NCBI RefSeq assembly: GCF_028807635.1
Contig: NZ_JARBAX010000002.1
Location: forward strand, 1,798,001 to 1,862,000
Reading direction: 5' to 3'
Source of the DNA: Streptomyces spiramyceticus
Lineage (GTDB): Bacteria > Actinomycetota > Actinomycetes > Streptomycetales > Streptomycetaceae
Length of the DNA: 64,000 nt
Shown here in pieces: positions 18,170 to 27,391 of the stretch (positions are counted from its first letter, which is position 1; the number at the start of each line of letters is the position of its first letter). Made by a program: the position numbers and the translations under genes. The notes beneath the pieces were generated by a model that was given only the letters and a program-made list of their open reading frames with translations, searched no databases and was not told the origin of the DNA.

Positions 18170-18400
18170 GTGCCGATTGGAGCGGAGGCAGCGCCGAGGT
18201 GGCGGGCGACCTGGGAGGGATGGGTCAGCGGGGGGTAGTGCCCGGCCCCGGCGATCTCGGCCACTGGGTGGTCGACTGTGGTGACCAGCGGGTCGGCTGT
18301 GCCCACGACGATCTGGACTGGGATGCTCAACTGGTTCAGCCGCGCCCGCGATTGCCGGCGTTCGGCGACGTCCGTACGCAGAGCTGCGGCGCCAGCTGAA
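18170..18400 (-). pseudogene. Alpha/beta hydrolase, C-terminal fragment
   Basis: The minus-strand frame reads AALRTDVAERRQSRARLNQL, then SIPVQIVVGTADPLVTTVDH and EIAGAGHYPPLTHPSQVARHL. These are the acid and catalytic His segments (GTADP, GAGHYP) of an alpha/beta hydrolase. The nucleophile region is absent. Upstream the sequence runs into the broken tpg gene. Confidence 0.6.
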
Positions 18401-18464
18401 GTGCTCAGCGGCCAACTGGGCCGCTCAGTCACAATCGGCTGCCGCTGGCGAGTCTTGTCCCTGT

Positions 18465-18939
18465 TCAGTACCCGAGGTCGATGTAGTCGATGTTGGTGAA
18501 CTCGACGATGAGGCCCTGGGCGTGGCGGCCGCCGTCCTTGAAGTACTGCTCCTGGAGACCTTCGGCGACGATGTCCTTCAGAGTGTTTTCCTCCGCGCCG
18601 GCGTCGCGGGCTTCGAAGAGGCGGGCTGCGTAGGCGGCGGGCAGGTGTTGCGTGAGGAGGCGGATACGGCAGTCGTCGGTGCTTCCAGGCGGGGCGGTGA
18701 AGCCGAACCTGGCGCGGTCTCGACGGTGATGCCGGTCTCTGCGGCGGCTTTCTGCCGGGCAGCCTTTTGACCTTGGGCTGCCAGACCTTCTCAACCGTGG
18801 CTTCCAGGCGGGTGGCGTGCTCGCCGGTGGCCTGTTTGATCTTCTTGTCCCGCCAGCGCTCGACGATGCGTCGGGAGACGCCGAGCTGAGATCGCATCGA
18901 ACTCAGTCGCCCTGCTCTCTCCTCCTGGAACCGGCACAA
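18465..18939 (-). pseudogene. tpg: Second tpg (telomere terminal protein) copy, frameshifted
   Basis: Two minus-strand frames join into a Tpg-like protein. The N-terminal frame (18939 to about 18740) has the helix-turn-helix (LGVSRRIVERWRDKKIKQAT). The C-terminal frame (about 18740-18465) has RARFGFTAPPGSTDDCRIR, HLPAAYAARLFEARDAGA and EGLQEQYFKDGGRHAQG. These match segment for segment the intact Tpg at 27392, at moderate identity, so it is a diverged paralogue and not a recent duplicate. Tpg is the protein covalently attached to linear replicon ends. No tap gene accompanies this copy. Confidence 0.75.
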
Positions 18940-19220
18940 CGGCCGTCACAGCAAAGGGCGTTGGCAGGCCCCCTTCCGGCCATGACGCCCTCCGGAGTGC
19001 GTACAACCCCTACGGGGAAGACGAGGTCGAGGAGGTGACGCGAGAAGTTCATCGGCAGCCGAACGGGCGTAAGTCCATGGCGCGGACGGTGGGGGAGGGC
19101 CGTGCCCTGTAAGGAGAGCTCTGACGCCAGCCCCGCGCTGCGGGGCCGGACGACCCGCAATTTCAGTCTCTTCGTCGTTGCCTCTCTCGTGCGGTCAACG
19201 TGGCCTGCCGCCGCTGGGTC

Positions 19221-20040
19221 ATGATGGGCGGCATGGTCACGTCCGTCGAGGTCTCTGCGAAGCATCGCCCAAAGCGGGTGGAGCTGCGCCCGCATAGAGT
19301 CAGCCGGCGTACAACCTCGAGGGCCTGGCTGACAGCATCCGCGAGATCGGACTCGCCAACGCGATCACCGTCGCCTCTGTCGACGCGTACCTCCAGGAGC
19401 GGCCGGACCGCGCCGCCGACATTGAAGCCGGCGCATGCTACATCGTCGTCGACGGACACCGCCGACTCGAGGCCGCCCGCCTCGCAGGCGCCACGACTAT
19501 ACGAGTCAGCGTCGACAACGCACGCGTCTCCACGGACGAATCCCTGCTGGAAGACGCGTTCGTCGCCAACGTGCACCGCGACGACATGAGTCCACTCGAG
19601 CAAGCGCAAGCATGCGCACGCTGGTGGACTTCTACGGCTCGCAGAACAAGGCAGCCAAGAGGCTCGGCATGGCGCCCAGTCCACCATCTCGTCGAAACTG
19701 TCTGTACTCGACCTCGACCCGCAACTGCAGGCCGACCTCCTCGAAGGCCGCCGCAAGATCGAGCACGTACGCAACCTGTCGAAACTGACCGCAGCAGAGC
19801 AGATCCAGCAAGCAGACGCCCGCGCAGCCGCGAGCGAACGGAAGCGCGCCAGCGCCAGCGACCGATCACGGCGTGATAACCCGGCACCCGGTGTCGAGCA
19901 ACCACGGCCTGACGGCCCTGCGCTCCAGTCGACGAGCTATCACGCCGTGATAATCCCTCGACGGAAGTCCAGCCGCTGGGGGCAGACGACCTGCCCGGCC
20001 CTCGAGACGCCCAGCCGACAGCCGCGCAGACCGCCCTACC
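19221..20040 (+). pseudogene. ParB/Spo0J-family partition protein, frameshifted
   Basis: Plus-strand frames spell a ParB: a start with SVEVSAKHRPKRVELRPHR, then after a shift near 19300 the ParB N-terminal domain (YNLEGLADSIREIGLANAIT, YIVVDGHRRLEAARLAGATT, and LLEDAFVANVHRDDMSPLEQ). After another shift near 19610 comes the helix-turn-helix region (FYGSQNKAAKRLGMA, then KLSVLDLDPQLQADLLEGRR). The CTPase box GDGHRR-like segment is present as VDGHRR. At least two frameshifts make it inactive as read. It probably came from a plasmid partition locus; no parA is present. Confidence 0.7.
19865..19952. promoter_or_regulatory. Pair of 13-bp palindromes (possible ParB or operator sites)
   Basis: Two near-perfect dyads, ATCACG-G-CGTGAT at 19865-19877 and TATCACG-C-CGTGATA at 19938-19952, have centres 74 bases apart, about seven helical turns. 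They lie in the 3' part of the parB remnant. Spacing and symmetry suit cooperative binding by a dimeric regulator or ParB. Confidence 0.45.
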
Positions 20041-20049
20041 GCAGAAGCC

Positions 20050-20610
20050 GGTTATCCGGATGCCCTGGCATGACGTCACCAAGTCGCAGCAGGTGAACGG
20101 CCTGCGCATCGACCATCTCATCGCCCAGGCCCCGCCGGAGGCATGGCAGCGTCTGTCGGCTGGGCCGGGAGACAAAGGCCAACCGGGTTTGCTTGAGCCG
20201 TGTGCTCGGACAACGGGCCCGCACGGTTCTGAGGGGGGACCGCCGCAGCAATGTGGCGGTCCTACCCGACCAAGCCGCGAAGAACGAGTGCGGCCTGGAT
20301 GAGTACGAGGTCCGCCGCTATCCAGGCTGGTATCGGCACATCACCTTGGCCATGCTCGCCCACGTCTTTCTCACCGGCCTCGCAGCCCAGGCGGAAGACA
20401 CCACAAAGGGGGCAGCAGAAACGGATCAGCCCTTGCCCCGCTCACCGTGGCAGAGATCCGGCGCGTGCTGAACGCTCTCCTTCCCCGCCCCAAGCCCACC
20501 AGGACAGACGCATCCATGCCCTGAACTGGTCCCACTGGCGCAGACGCCACCAAGCCACAGCCCGCCGCTGCCACTACCGAAGAAGAACCAGCTCAGGACA
20601 CGAAATCTGA
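20050..20610 (+). pseudogene. IS701-like transposase, C-terminal remnant
   Basis: Two plus-strand frames carry the second half of an IS701-type transposase: [20 protein letters not shown] and [15 protein letters not shown], then after a shift [20 protein letters not shown] with the catalytic Glu region and [18 protein letters not shown]. The first half is missing and it is not from the same copy as the fragment at 3431. It lies between the parB remnant and the cysteine desulfurase remnant. Confidence 0.7.
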
Positions 20611-20629
20611 CCGATTGTGCGGCCTTGCC

Positions 20630-21248
20630 GAGCGCGACGGCGAGGGCGGCGTTCTCGGTGCCGGTCGTAGCCCGTCCTCCTGCCCGCCGCCGTGGACGAG
20701 GGGTTCGAGGGCGGTTCCGTCGCGCACGTACAGGGCGGCGATGCCCTTCGGCGCGTACATCTTGTGGCCGACGATCGTCATCAGGTCGACGCCCAGGTCC
20801 CGTACGTCCAAGGGGATCCTCCCGGCGGCCTGGGCGGCGTCGCAGTGGCAGAGGGCGCCGTGGGCGCGGCTGTTGCGGGCCAGTTCGGTGATGGGCTGGA
20901 GGGCGCCGCTCTCGTTGTTGGCGGCCATGACCGAGACGAGGACGGGGTCTTGGCGGCCAGGACCACGCCGCGCAGGGCGAGGTTGTCCGCCTCGGGTCCG
21001 GAGCCGGTGAATACGATCTCCCCGGTGTCCGCGCCGATCAGCGCGGCCACCTGTGCACGGGCACGAGCACGGGCACGGGCCAGGGCCGTCCTGGGCTCGG
21101 TGGCGCAGGCGTGGCCGCTGGAGGGGTTGGCGAACCAGTCGGCCGGGTATGGGCGCATCGCCTCGGCGGTCCGTGGTTCCACGGGGGTGGTGGCGTTGTG
21201 GTCCAGGTACACGGGTTTGCCCCCGCAGCCGGGGGTGCGGGGGATCAT
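20630..21248 (-). pseudogene. Cysteine desulfurase, internally deleted and 3' truncated
   Basis: The minus-strand start at 21248 encodes PVYLDHNATTPVEPRTAEAM, the signature opening of NifS/IscS-type cysteine desulfurases, then ADWFANPSSGHACATEPRTAL and GEIVFTGSGPEADNLALRGV. It jumps, with about 50 residues missing and a frame change near 20950, to MAANNESGALQPITELA, ALCHCDAAQAAGRIPLDV and DLMTIVGHKMYAPKGIAALY, which contains the PLP lysine (GHKMY). It ends near 20630 without the loop bearing the persulfide Cys. The gene starts where the ArsR-rhodanese gene stops, so both were once one sulfur operon. Confidence 0.75.
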
Positions 21249-21913
21249 GCGGCGGCCCCGCCGTCCACGGGCAGGTCGGCCAGCCGCCACTCCAGCATCC
21301 CGTCGCTCAGCCGGACCGCTCTGCGGCCGCGGGCGTTCAACAGGCGTACGGCATCGTGGGCAAGGACGCAGTAGGCGCCACGGCAGTACGCGACCACCTC
21401 GGCGTCGTCCGGCAACTCGGCGAGCCGGTCGGCGAGTTCCCCGATGGGGATGGAGATCGCGCCGGGGATGTGTCCGGCGGCGTATTCCTCGGCCGGGCGG
21501 ACATCGAGGACAACGACCCTGCCCGCCTGGGCGCGCGCCAGTAGCTCCTGACGGTCGACCTCCTCGGCTTCATCGGTGCCGAGGTAGGCGGTGCGGGCGG
21601 GTTCGACGCCGGCCTGATGACTCTGGGCGACCTGGCGCAGCAGGGCGTACAGGGCGGCGACGTCGTCGCCGGCCAGCCGGTAGTGGATGCGTACGCCCTC
21701 GCGGCGGGTGGCCACGAGTCCGGATTGCTTGAGGGTCTGCAGATGCGCCGAGGCGGTGGTCAGGTTCAGCCCCGCTGTCTTGGCGAGCGCGTCGACGGTG
21801 CGCTCGCCCTGCGCCAGCAGGTCAAGGAGCTCAAGGCGTTTTCCGCTGCTCAGTGCTTTGCCGGTGCGTGCGAAGGCGTCGTACAGCGCGGCTTTGCGCG
21901 CGGGGTCTCCCAT
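21245..21913 (-). CDS. ArsR-family regulator fused to a rhodanese domain
   Basis: A 222-aa two-domain protein. Residues about 15-85 form an ArsR winged helix (LSSGKRLELLDLLAQGERTV, and LTTASAHLQTLKQSGLVATRR as the recognition helix). Residues about 115-215 form a rhodanese domain (RVVVLDVRPAEEYAAGHIPG) with active-site Cys177 in the loop AYCRGAYC. Such fusions sense persulfide or sulfane sulfur and derepress sulfur-detoxification genes. ATG 21913 follows GGAGG at five bases. The divergent MBL-rhodanese gene starts 90 bases away, so the shared intergenic region is the likely operator. Its 3' end meets the cysteine desulfurase remnant. Confidence 0.85.
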   Translation of the reverse strand: MGDPARKAALYDAFARTGKALSSGKRLELLDLLAQGERTVDALAKTAGLNLTTASAHLQTLKQSGLVATRREGVRIHYRLAGDDVAALYALLRQVAQSHQAGVEPARTAYLGTDEAEEVDRQELLARAQAGRVVVLDVRPAEEYAAGHIPGAISIPIGELADRLAELPDDAEVVAYCRGAYCVLAHDAVRLLNARGRRAVRLSDGMLEWRLADLPVDGGAAA

Positions 21914-22002
21914 GGCATCCTCCATCATTCCATGGACTATTGTAGCTAAGGGTGGGGTGCTGAAGCGACCCGGCATCCACCGCGACACATCTGGAGGACC
22001 TG

Positions 22003-23376
22003 ATGGGCTTCGCCGACGATCACTTGATACCGCTGGTCGACGAGGGTCTGGGCAACAGCGCCTACCTCCTCGACCTCGGCGACGGACGCGCCCTGGCCGT
22101 GGACGCGAGCCGCGATCTGCGCGCCCTGCGGACGGCTGCCGGCCGACGCGGCCTGACCATCGCGTACGCCGCCGACACCCACCTGCACGCCGACTTCCTC
22201 TCCGGCGCCCTGCAGCTCGCACACGACGACGGTGCCACGGTGCTCGCCTCCGCCACCGGACACCGGGCCTTCCCCCACACCGCGCTCGCCGACGGCGACG
22301 AAAGGGACCTCGGCGGACTGACCCTGCGCGCACTGTCCACCCCCGGCCACACCGACGAACACCTGTCCTTCCTCCTCCTGGACGGCACCCGCGAACTCGG
22401 CGTGTTCACCGGCGGATCCCTGATCGTCGGCTCGGCCGCCCGCACCGACCTGCTCGGCGCCGACCGCACAAAGGAGCTGGCCCGCGCCCAGTACCGCTCA
22501 CTCAGGCGCCTGGCCGAACTGCAGGAGACAACCGCCGTCTGGCCGACCCACGGAGCCGGGTCCTTCTGCTCCGCCCCGCCCGGCGCCGAGCGCATCACCA
22601 CCATCGCCGCGCAGAAGCAGACCAACCCGCTGCTCGCCGCACCGGACGAGGATGCTTTCGTACGCCAGTTGCTCGCCGGCCTCGGCTCATACCCCACCTA
22701 CTTCGACCGCCTGGGCGAGGCGAACCGGCGCGGGCCCGCCGTTGTGCGCTCAGCCCCGTCTCTCCCCGCGCTCTCCCCGGACCACGTGCGCAACCTGCTC
22801 AGCCAGGGCGCCCAGATCATCGACGTACGCCCCATCGCCGACTTCGCCATCGGTCACATCCCCGGCGCCGTCTCCATCCCGCTGCGCGATCAGTTCGCCA
22901 CCTGGCTGGGCTGGCTGCTGCCCGACGACATCCCACTCGTCTTCGTCACCAACCCTGGCCAGGACCTCGCCGAACTCACCTGGCAGGCGCTGAAGATCGG
23001 ATACGAGCGACTGGCCGGGCACCTCGACGGCGGCATGGCCGCCTGGACCGCAGGCGACGGAGCACAGGAACGCATCGAACTGCTCACCGCCGACCGGATC
23101 GCCGAGCGCCCCGTCCTCGACATCCGCCAGCGCGCCGAGCACATCGCCGGACACATCCCCGGGGCGATCCACCTCGAACTCGGCAACCTCGCCAACCAAG
23201 CCGACCGGGCCGACCAGGCACCCGAGCATGCCGTCGTCGCCTGCGGCCACGGAGAACGCGCCATGACCGCAGCCAGCCTCCTCCAGCGCACCGGCCACAA
23301 GAACCTCGCCGTCCTCGACGGCGGACCCGGCGACTGGTCCAAGGCCACCGGCCGCCCCCTGGAGGAAACCGCGTGA
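22003..23376 (+). CDS. MBL-fold hydrolase with two rhodanese domains
   Basis: A 457-aa protein. Residues 1-240 are a glyoxalase II/persulfide-dioxygenase-like metallo-beta-lactamase domain with THLHADFLSG (His60, His62, Asp64) and the later PGHTDEHLSF and WPTHGAGSFC metal ligands. Two rhodanese domains follow. The first (about 265-345, AQIIDVRPIADFAIGHIPGA) has no active-site Cys and is probably structural. The second (about 360-455) keeps Cys414 in VVACGHGERA. The likely role is oxidation or transfer of persulfide sulfur. It is divergent from the ArsR-rhodanese gene, and its GTGA stop overlap couples it to the MFS gene. The ATG at 22003 follows GGAGGACC. Confidence 0.85.
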   Translation: MGFADDHLIPLVDEGLGNSAYLLDLGDGRALAVDASRDLRALRTAAGRRGLTIAYAADTHLHADFLSGALQLAHDDGATVLASATGHRAFPHTALADGDERDLGGLTLRALSTPGHTDEHLSFLLLDGTRELGVFTGGSLIVGSAARTDLLGADRTKELARAQYRSLRRLAELQETTAVWPTHGAGSFCSAPPGAERITTIAAQKQTNPLLAAPDEDAFVRQLLAGLGSYPTYFDRLGEANRRGPAVVRSAPSLPALSPDHVRNLLSQGAQIIDVRPIADFAIGHIPGAVSIPLRDQFATWLGWLLPDDIPLVFVTNPGQDLAELTWQALKIGYERLAGHLDGGMAAWTAGDGAQERIELLTADRIAERPVLDIRQRAEHIAGHIPGAIHLELGNLANQADRADQAPEHAVVACGHGERAMTAASLLQRTGHKNLAVLDGGPGDWSKATGRPLEETA

Positions 23377-24641
23377 CCCACCACGCCACCGACGGGACAA
23401 GCCCTGGCCTACGCCTCGGACTGCGGGCCAACCTCGCCCAGTTCAGCCTGCTCGTCCTGATCAACGCCCTGGTCGGCGGCATGCTCGGCCAGGAGCGGAC
23501 CGTACTGCCGCTGCTGGCAGACGACGTCTTCCACCTGTCCACCGCCACGCTCGGACTGACGTACATCCTGGCGTTCGGCGCCACCAAGGCCGTCACCAAC
23601 TTCTTCGCCGGCACCTGGTCCGACCGCTACGGCCGCAAACCGGTCCTGATCGCCGGCTGGCTGATCGCCCTGCCCGTGCCCGCCATGCTCGCCTGGGGCC
23701 CGTCCTGGGGGTGGATCATCGCCGCGAACATCCTGCTCGGCCTGAACCAGGGCCTGACCTGGTCCACCACCGTCATCATGAAGATCGACCTCGCCGGCCC
23801 CGAACGCCGCGGCCTGGCCATGGGCTTCAACGAAGCCGCCGGATACGTCGCCGTCGCCGCCACCGCCATGGCCACCGGAGCCATCGCCGAACACGCAGGA
23901 CTCCGCCCCGAGCCCTTCCTGCTCGGCGCCGCCTACGTCGTACTGGCCCTGGGCCTGACCACATTCGCCGTACGCGAGACCCGCGACCACGCCCGCTTCG
24001 AAGCCACCCGTCACCGCATCCCCGCAGGCAACAAGCACAACGCAGAACTGACCACCGGCCAGATCGCGCGCCTCACCAGCCTCAGCGACAAGGCCCTGTC
24101 AGCCGCCAGCCAGGCAGGCATGGTCAACAACCTCAACGACGCACTCGCCTGGGGCATCTTCCCCCTGCTCTTCGCCGCCCACGGACTGTCCATCGCCCAG
24201 ATCGGCATCCTCGCCGCCCTCTACCCGGCCGTCTGGGGCGCGGGCCAGATGCTCACAGGCTGGTGGTCCGACCACATCGGCCGCAAACACCTCATCACCA
24301 CAGGGATGCTCCTCCAGGCCGCCGCCATCGCCCTCGTCGCCGCCTCCACCACCTTCGCCGTCTGGGCGACCGCCCAAGTCCTCCTCGGCATCGGCACCGC
24401 CCTCGTCTACCCCACCCTGCTCGCCGTCATCGGCGACGTCGCCCACCCCGCCTGGCGCGCCCGCGCCGTCGGCGTCTACCGCCTGTGGCGCGACGGCGGC
24501 TTCGCCATCGGCGCCCTCCTCGCCGGAGCCCTCGCCGACGCCTACAGCCTCACCACCGCCATCTGGACCATCGCCGCCCTCACCGCCGCCTCCGGCCTGC
24601 TGGTCGCGGTACGCATGTACGAAACCCACCCCCGCAACTGA
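23373..24641 (+). CDS. MFS transporter of the sulfur module
   Basis: A 422-aa major facilitator with twelve predicted helices. Markers are the loop 2-3 motif GTWSDRYGRKP, the second-half equivalent GWWSDHIGRKH, and IIAANILLGLNQGLTWSTTV. GTG 23373 overlaps the MBL stop and is preceded by GGAGG at seven bases. The open frame continues far upstream, antisense to the ArsR gene, but only this part is a protein. The substrate is unknown; its coupling to persulfide enzymes suggests import or export of a sulfur compound, for example thiosulfate, sulfite or a thiol. Confidence 0.85.
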   Translation: MTHHATDGTSPGLRLGLRANLAQFSLLVLINALVGGMLGQERTVLPLLADDVFHLSTATLGLTYILAFGATKAVTNFFAGTWSDRYGRKPVLIAGWLIALPVPAMLAWGPSWGWIIAANILLGLNQGLTWSTTVIMKIDLAGPERRGLAMGFNEAAGYVAVAATAMATGAIAEHAGLRPEPFLLGAAYVVLALGLTTFAVRETRDHARFEATRHRIPAGNKHNAELTTGQIARLTSLSDKALSAASQAGMVNNLNDALAWGIFPLLFAAHGLSIAQIGILAALYPAVWGAGQMLTGWWSDHIGRKHLITTGMLLQAAAIALVAASTTFAVWATAQVLLGIGTALVYPTLLAVIGDVAHPAWRARAVGVYRLWRDGGFAIGALLAGALADAYSLTTAIWTIAALTAASGLLVAVRMYETHPRN

Positions 24642-25248
24642 TCACCCCAAGGCCCAGCAGCAGACCCAAGGCTTGGCCGTCATGAGGCTCTTTAGAGCCG
24701 AGTGAGAAGCCCCCTCGTTTACGAGTGGGAGGAGTCAGCCAGCCATCACCGCTCGGGCGGCTCCTCTGCGGCGGTGATGTCCAGGACACCAGACACCGGG
24801 GCGGCGGTGAGTCCGGAAGGCGCCGGGGTGGGGGAGCGGAGTGCGTCATGACCGGGCAAGCCTGTTGGCACTGCTGTGAGCTGGGCTTTGGTCGATCCGT
24901 CATCGGTCACCGGCCGTGCCACTGGTCCGCGCAACTCGTGCCCGGTCACTGGCTGGGCAGGCCGAAGGGGGATCTGGGCAAGCCTGGCCAGGGATGGGAC
25001 GGTGCGCCTCAACGCCTGGGCCTCTTGATCTCTTGATGAAGGTGGGCGTCAGTGACCGTGTTCGCTCGCCTGGGGGACCGGTTCGCCGACGCTGGACGAG
25101 CCATACCTGGAAGCCGCCAGCGAACTCGTCCAGGCTCTGTGCAGTCCAGTCGCGGCAGCTCCAGGACACCATCGACGCGCAATCCATGCTGAATTTGAGT
25201 GAAATCCATGTGCGATTCAGGTAGTGTGGGCGTCCGGAGGTGACCCTT
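24642..25248. other. Intergenic, upstream of tap-tpg
   Basis: Six hundred bases without a supported gene. A short GC hairpin (GGCTC-TTTA-GAGCC near 24685) may end the MFS transcript. The promoter of tap should lie in the right part, where the sequence becomes more AT-rich (about 25180-25225). Confidence 0.35.
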
Positions 25249-27387
25249 GTGCCCAACGACGAAGACGCGCTGTTCACTGCGGTCGATGCACTGCTCGAAC
25301 AGGTCGCGCAGGACCCCCTGCCGCCGCCCGCGGAACGCAAGCGACTGCGGGAGGCGGCCGGGCTGAGTCAGGACCAGATCGCGAAGGCGCTGCAGACCCG
25401 GCGAGAGTCGGTCGGCAACTGGGAGTCCGGCCGCAGCGAGCCCCGGCCCCCGAAGCGCGCCGCGTATGCCCGGCTCCTGGAAGGACTCGCTGACCGCTTC
25501 CCCGCCAACGACCCCACGCCTGCCCCGGTCACGCCCCCCGAGCTGGCCACGCCCTCACCGGTACCGCAGCCCCTCGCCCGACCCGCCGCCGCGACCGAGG
25601 CCACAGTTGCCTCCATTCCCGCCGCTGCGCCCGCGTCCGTTCCGGTTGCCGCTCCACAGCCGGAGCCCGTAACCAGGCAGTCGTCGTCGCGTCACCCAGC
25701 GCACAAGGCAGCTGCCAAGCCGGCTCTCGATCCGCGGTTCCCGCACGGGCCCTTGGCGGTGCTGGACGGTGACGGATCCGCGTATGGCGTGGGCGGGATC
25801 GTGCTGGAGTGCCCGGCGACCACGATTCCGCAGCTGGTCGACTGGACGCTGCGCGAGTCGGGGATCGGCGCGTCCCGTCTGCACCGCAACGGCAAAGACA
25901 GCGACCCGCTGATCGTGCTTACCGCCTCAGCCGCCGTACGACTCGGCCTGCCGGAGCGCCTGGAGGGCTTCGAGGCCCGCCGCTCACTGCGCCTGCCCGA
26001 GGACCACCCGGTCGTCAAGCAGATCACCAAGGCGAAGTGGAAGCTGACCCAGCGGGGGTTTGGCCCGTGGGCGCGCATCTACCGCCCGGCGAAGGCCGGT
26101 CAACGGCAGTGCGTGCAGCTGGCGATCCTGCCCTGGGACGCCCTGGACGAGCGGGCCTGGCCCGGCGCCGACCAGCTTCCGTCGGCCGAACTCGCCCGCG
26201 TCCTGGGCGTGTACGCGACCCGCGTCATCACGCCGCGCGGCTCCACCGCTGTCAATGGCCTGGAGCTGATGACCGCCCTGCGCCCGCCGACCCGCGCCGT
26301 GAAGGACGAGGCGACCGGCGCGTGGGTCCAGGGCCACAACCCCGGCTCCCTCGGCACGCATCCGGTCGACCCGGCGCCGCCGGAGGCCCCGGCTGAGCAC
26401 CCCGTCGCGCAGGGCTGGAAGGGCGGCTTCCTCGACGAAGAGGCGTACCAGTGGGTCCGCGACGTGGAGTTGCTCTCCGATGAGGAGTGCCTGCTGCCAT
26501 ATGCAGTCGGCCTCGACATCAACACCGCGTTCCTCGCGGCCGCGGCCCGCCTGGTCGTCGGCCTGAGAGGGCCCGAGTACGTCCAGCACCCGGTTTTCGA
26601 CAAGAAGATCCCCGGCAGTTGGCTGGTGGACCTCTCGCACATCGAGCTGGACGCCAGGCTGCCGTCCCCGTTCACGCCGTCGGGGCAGCGCCCCGAGGGT
26701 CCGGCCTGGTACCAGACCCACACCGTCGCCTACGCGGTGGAACTCGGAGCCGAGGTGCAGCCGATCGAGGCGTACCTGCGGCGCGAGAGCGGCGCGTTTC
26801 TGGATCCATGGCACGATCGCCTCAAGGACGCCTACGTCGAGACCATGTCCGACCTCGGTGTTACCAAGGACCTGACCGAGACCGAGTTTCTCGCCGCGAT
26901 GGAGCAGCACAAAAACATCGACCCCGGCATGGCCGCCGTGCTGGCAGCGATCAAGTCCACGGTCAAGGGCGGCGTCGGCAAGCTGCGCGAGCGCCCACAG
27001 GGCCGTCACTACACCGACGGCGAGCGCTGGTCTGCACTGGAGCGCCCGACCTGGCGGCCCGACATCCGAGCAGCCGTCATCTCCAAGGCCCGCGTCAACA
27101 TGCACCGCAAGATGGCCAACGTCGCCAAGGCGACCGGCCAGTACCCGCTCGCGGTGCTCTCCGACTGCGTCGTCTACGCCTCGGCCGGCCCCAGCCCCCT
27201 CGACTTCCTGCCCCGCACCGAGGACGGCAAGCCGCTGCCCGGCAGCTTCCGCCTCGGCCCCACGCCCGGTCTGGCCAAGGTCGAAGGCGTGCAGGAGATG
27301 GCGTGGGCTGTGGACCTGATGGAGAAGGACATGAACCCCGCCCGCCACATCAAGGGCGGCGACGCCGTCCTGGACGAAGGGGAGTGA
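25249..27387 (+). CDS. tap: Telomere-associated protein Tap
   Basis: A 712-aa protein closely following the layout of Streptomyces Tap, which binds the 3' overhang at a linear replicon end and recruits Tpg for end patching. Residues about 30-80 form a helix-turn-helix (LREAAGLSQDQIAKALQTR, then VGNWESGRSEPRPP). A Pro/Ala linker follows. The large conserved body has DPRFPHGPLAVLDGDGSAYG, RGFGPWARIYRPAKAGQRQC, LLPYAVGLDINTAFLAAAAR and VISKARVNMHRKMANVAKA. GTG 25249 is chosen because GGAGG lies eight bases upstream; the in-frame GTG at 25240 overlaps that site. The tpg gene starts four bases after the stop. It appears intact. Confidence 0.92.
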   Translation: MPNDEDALFTAVDALLEQVAQDPLPPPAERKRLREAAGLSQDQIAKALQTRRESVGNWESGRSEPRPPKRAAYARLLEGLADRFPANDPTPAPVTPPELATPSPVPQPLARPAAATEATVASIPAAAPASVPVAAPQPEPVTRQSSSRHPAHKAAAKPALDPRFPHGPLAVLDGDGSAYGVGGIVLECPATTIPQLVDWTLRESGIGASRLHRNGKDSDPLIVLTASAAVRLGLPERLEGFEARRSLRLPEDHPVVKQITKAKWKLTQRGFGPWARIYRPAKAGQRQCVQLAILPWDALDERAWPGADQLPSAELARVLGVYATRVITPRGSTAVNGLELMTALRPPTRAVKDEATGAWVQGHNPGSLGTHPVDPAPPEAPAEHPVAQGWKGGFLDEEAYQWVRDVELLSDEECLLPYAVGLDINTAFLAAAARLVVGLRGPEYVQHPVFDKKIPGSWLVDLSHIELDARLPSPFTPSGQRPEGPAWYQTHTVAYAVELGAEVQPIEAYLRRESGAFLDPWHDRLKDAYVETMSDLGVTKDLTETEFLAAMEQHKNIDPGMAAVLAAIKSTVKGGVGKLRERPQGRHYTDGERWSALERPTWRPDIRAAVISKARVNMHRKMANVAKATGQYPLAVLSDCVVYASAGPSPLDFLPRTEDGKPLPGSFRLGPTPGLAKVEGVQEMAWAVDLMEKDMNPARHIKGGDAVLDEGE

Positions 27388-27391
27388 CTGA

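Noticed and set aside
21687..23372. 560-codon in-frame extension upstream of the MFS gene
   Set aside because: It runs through the ArsR-rhodanese and MBL genes in a shadow frame; the MFS has a good GTG start with GGAGG at 23373.
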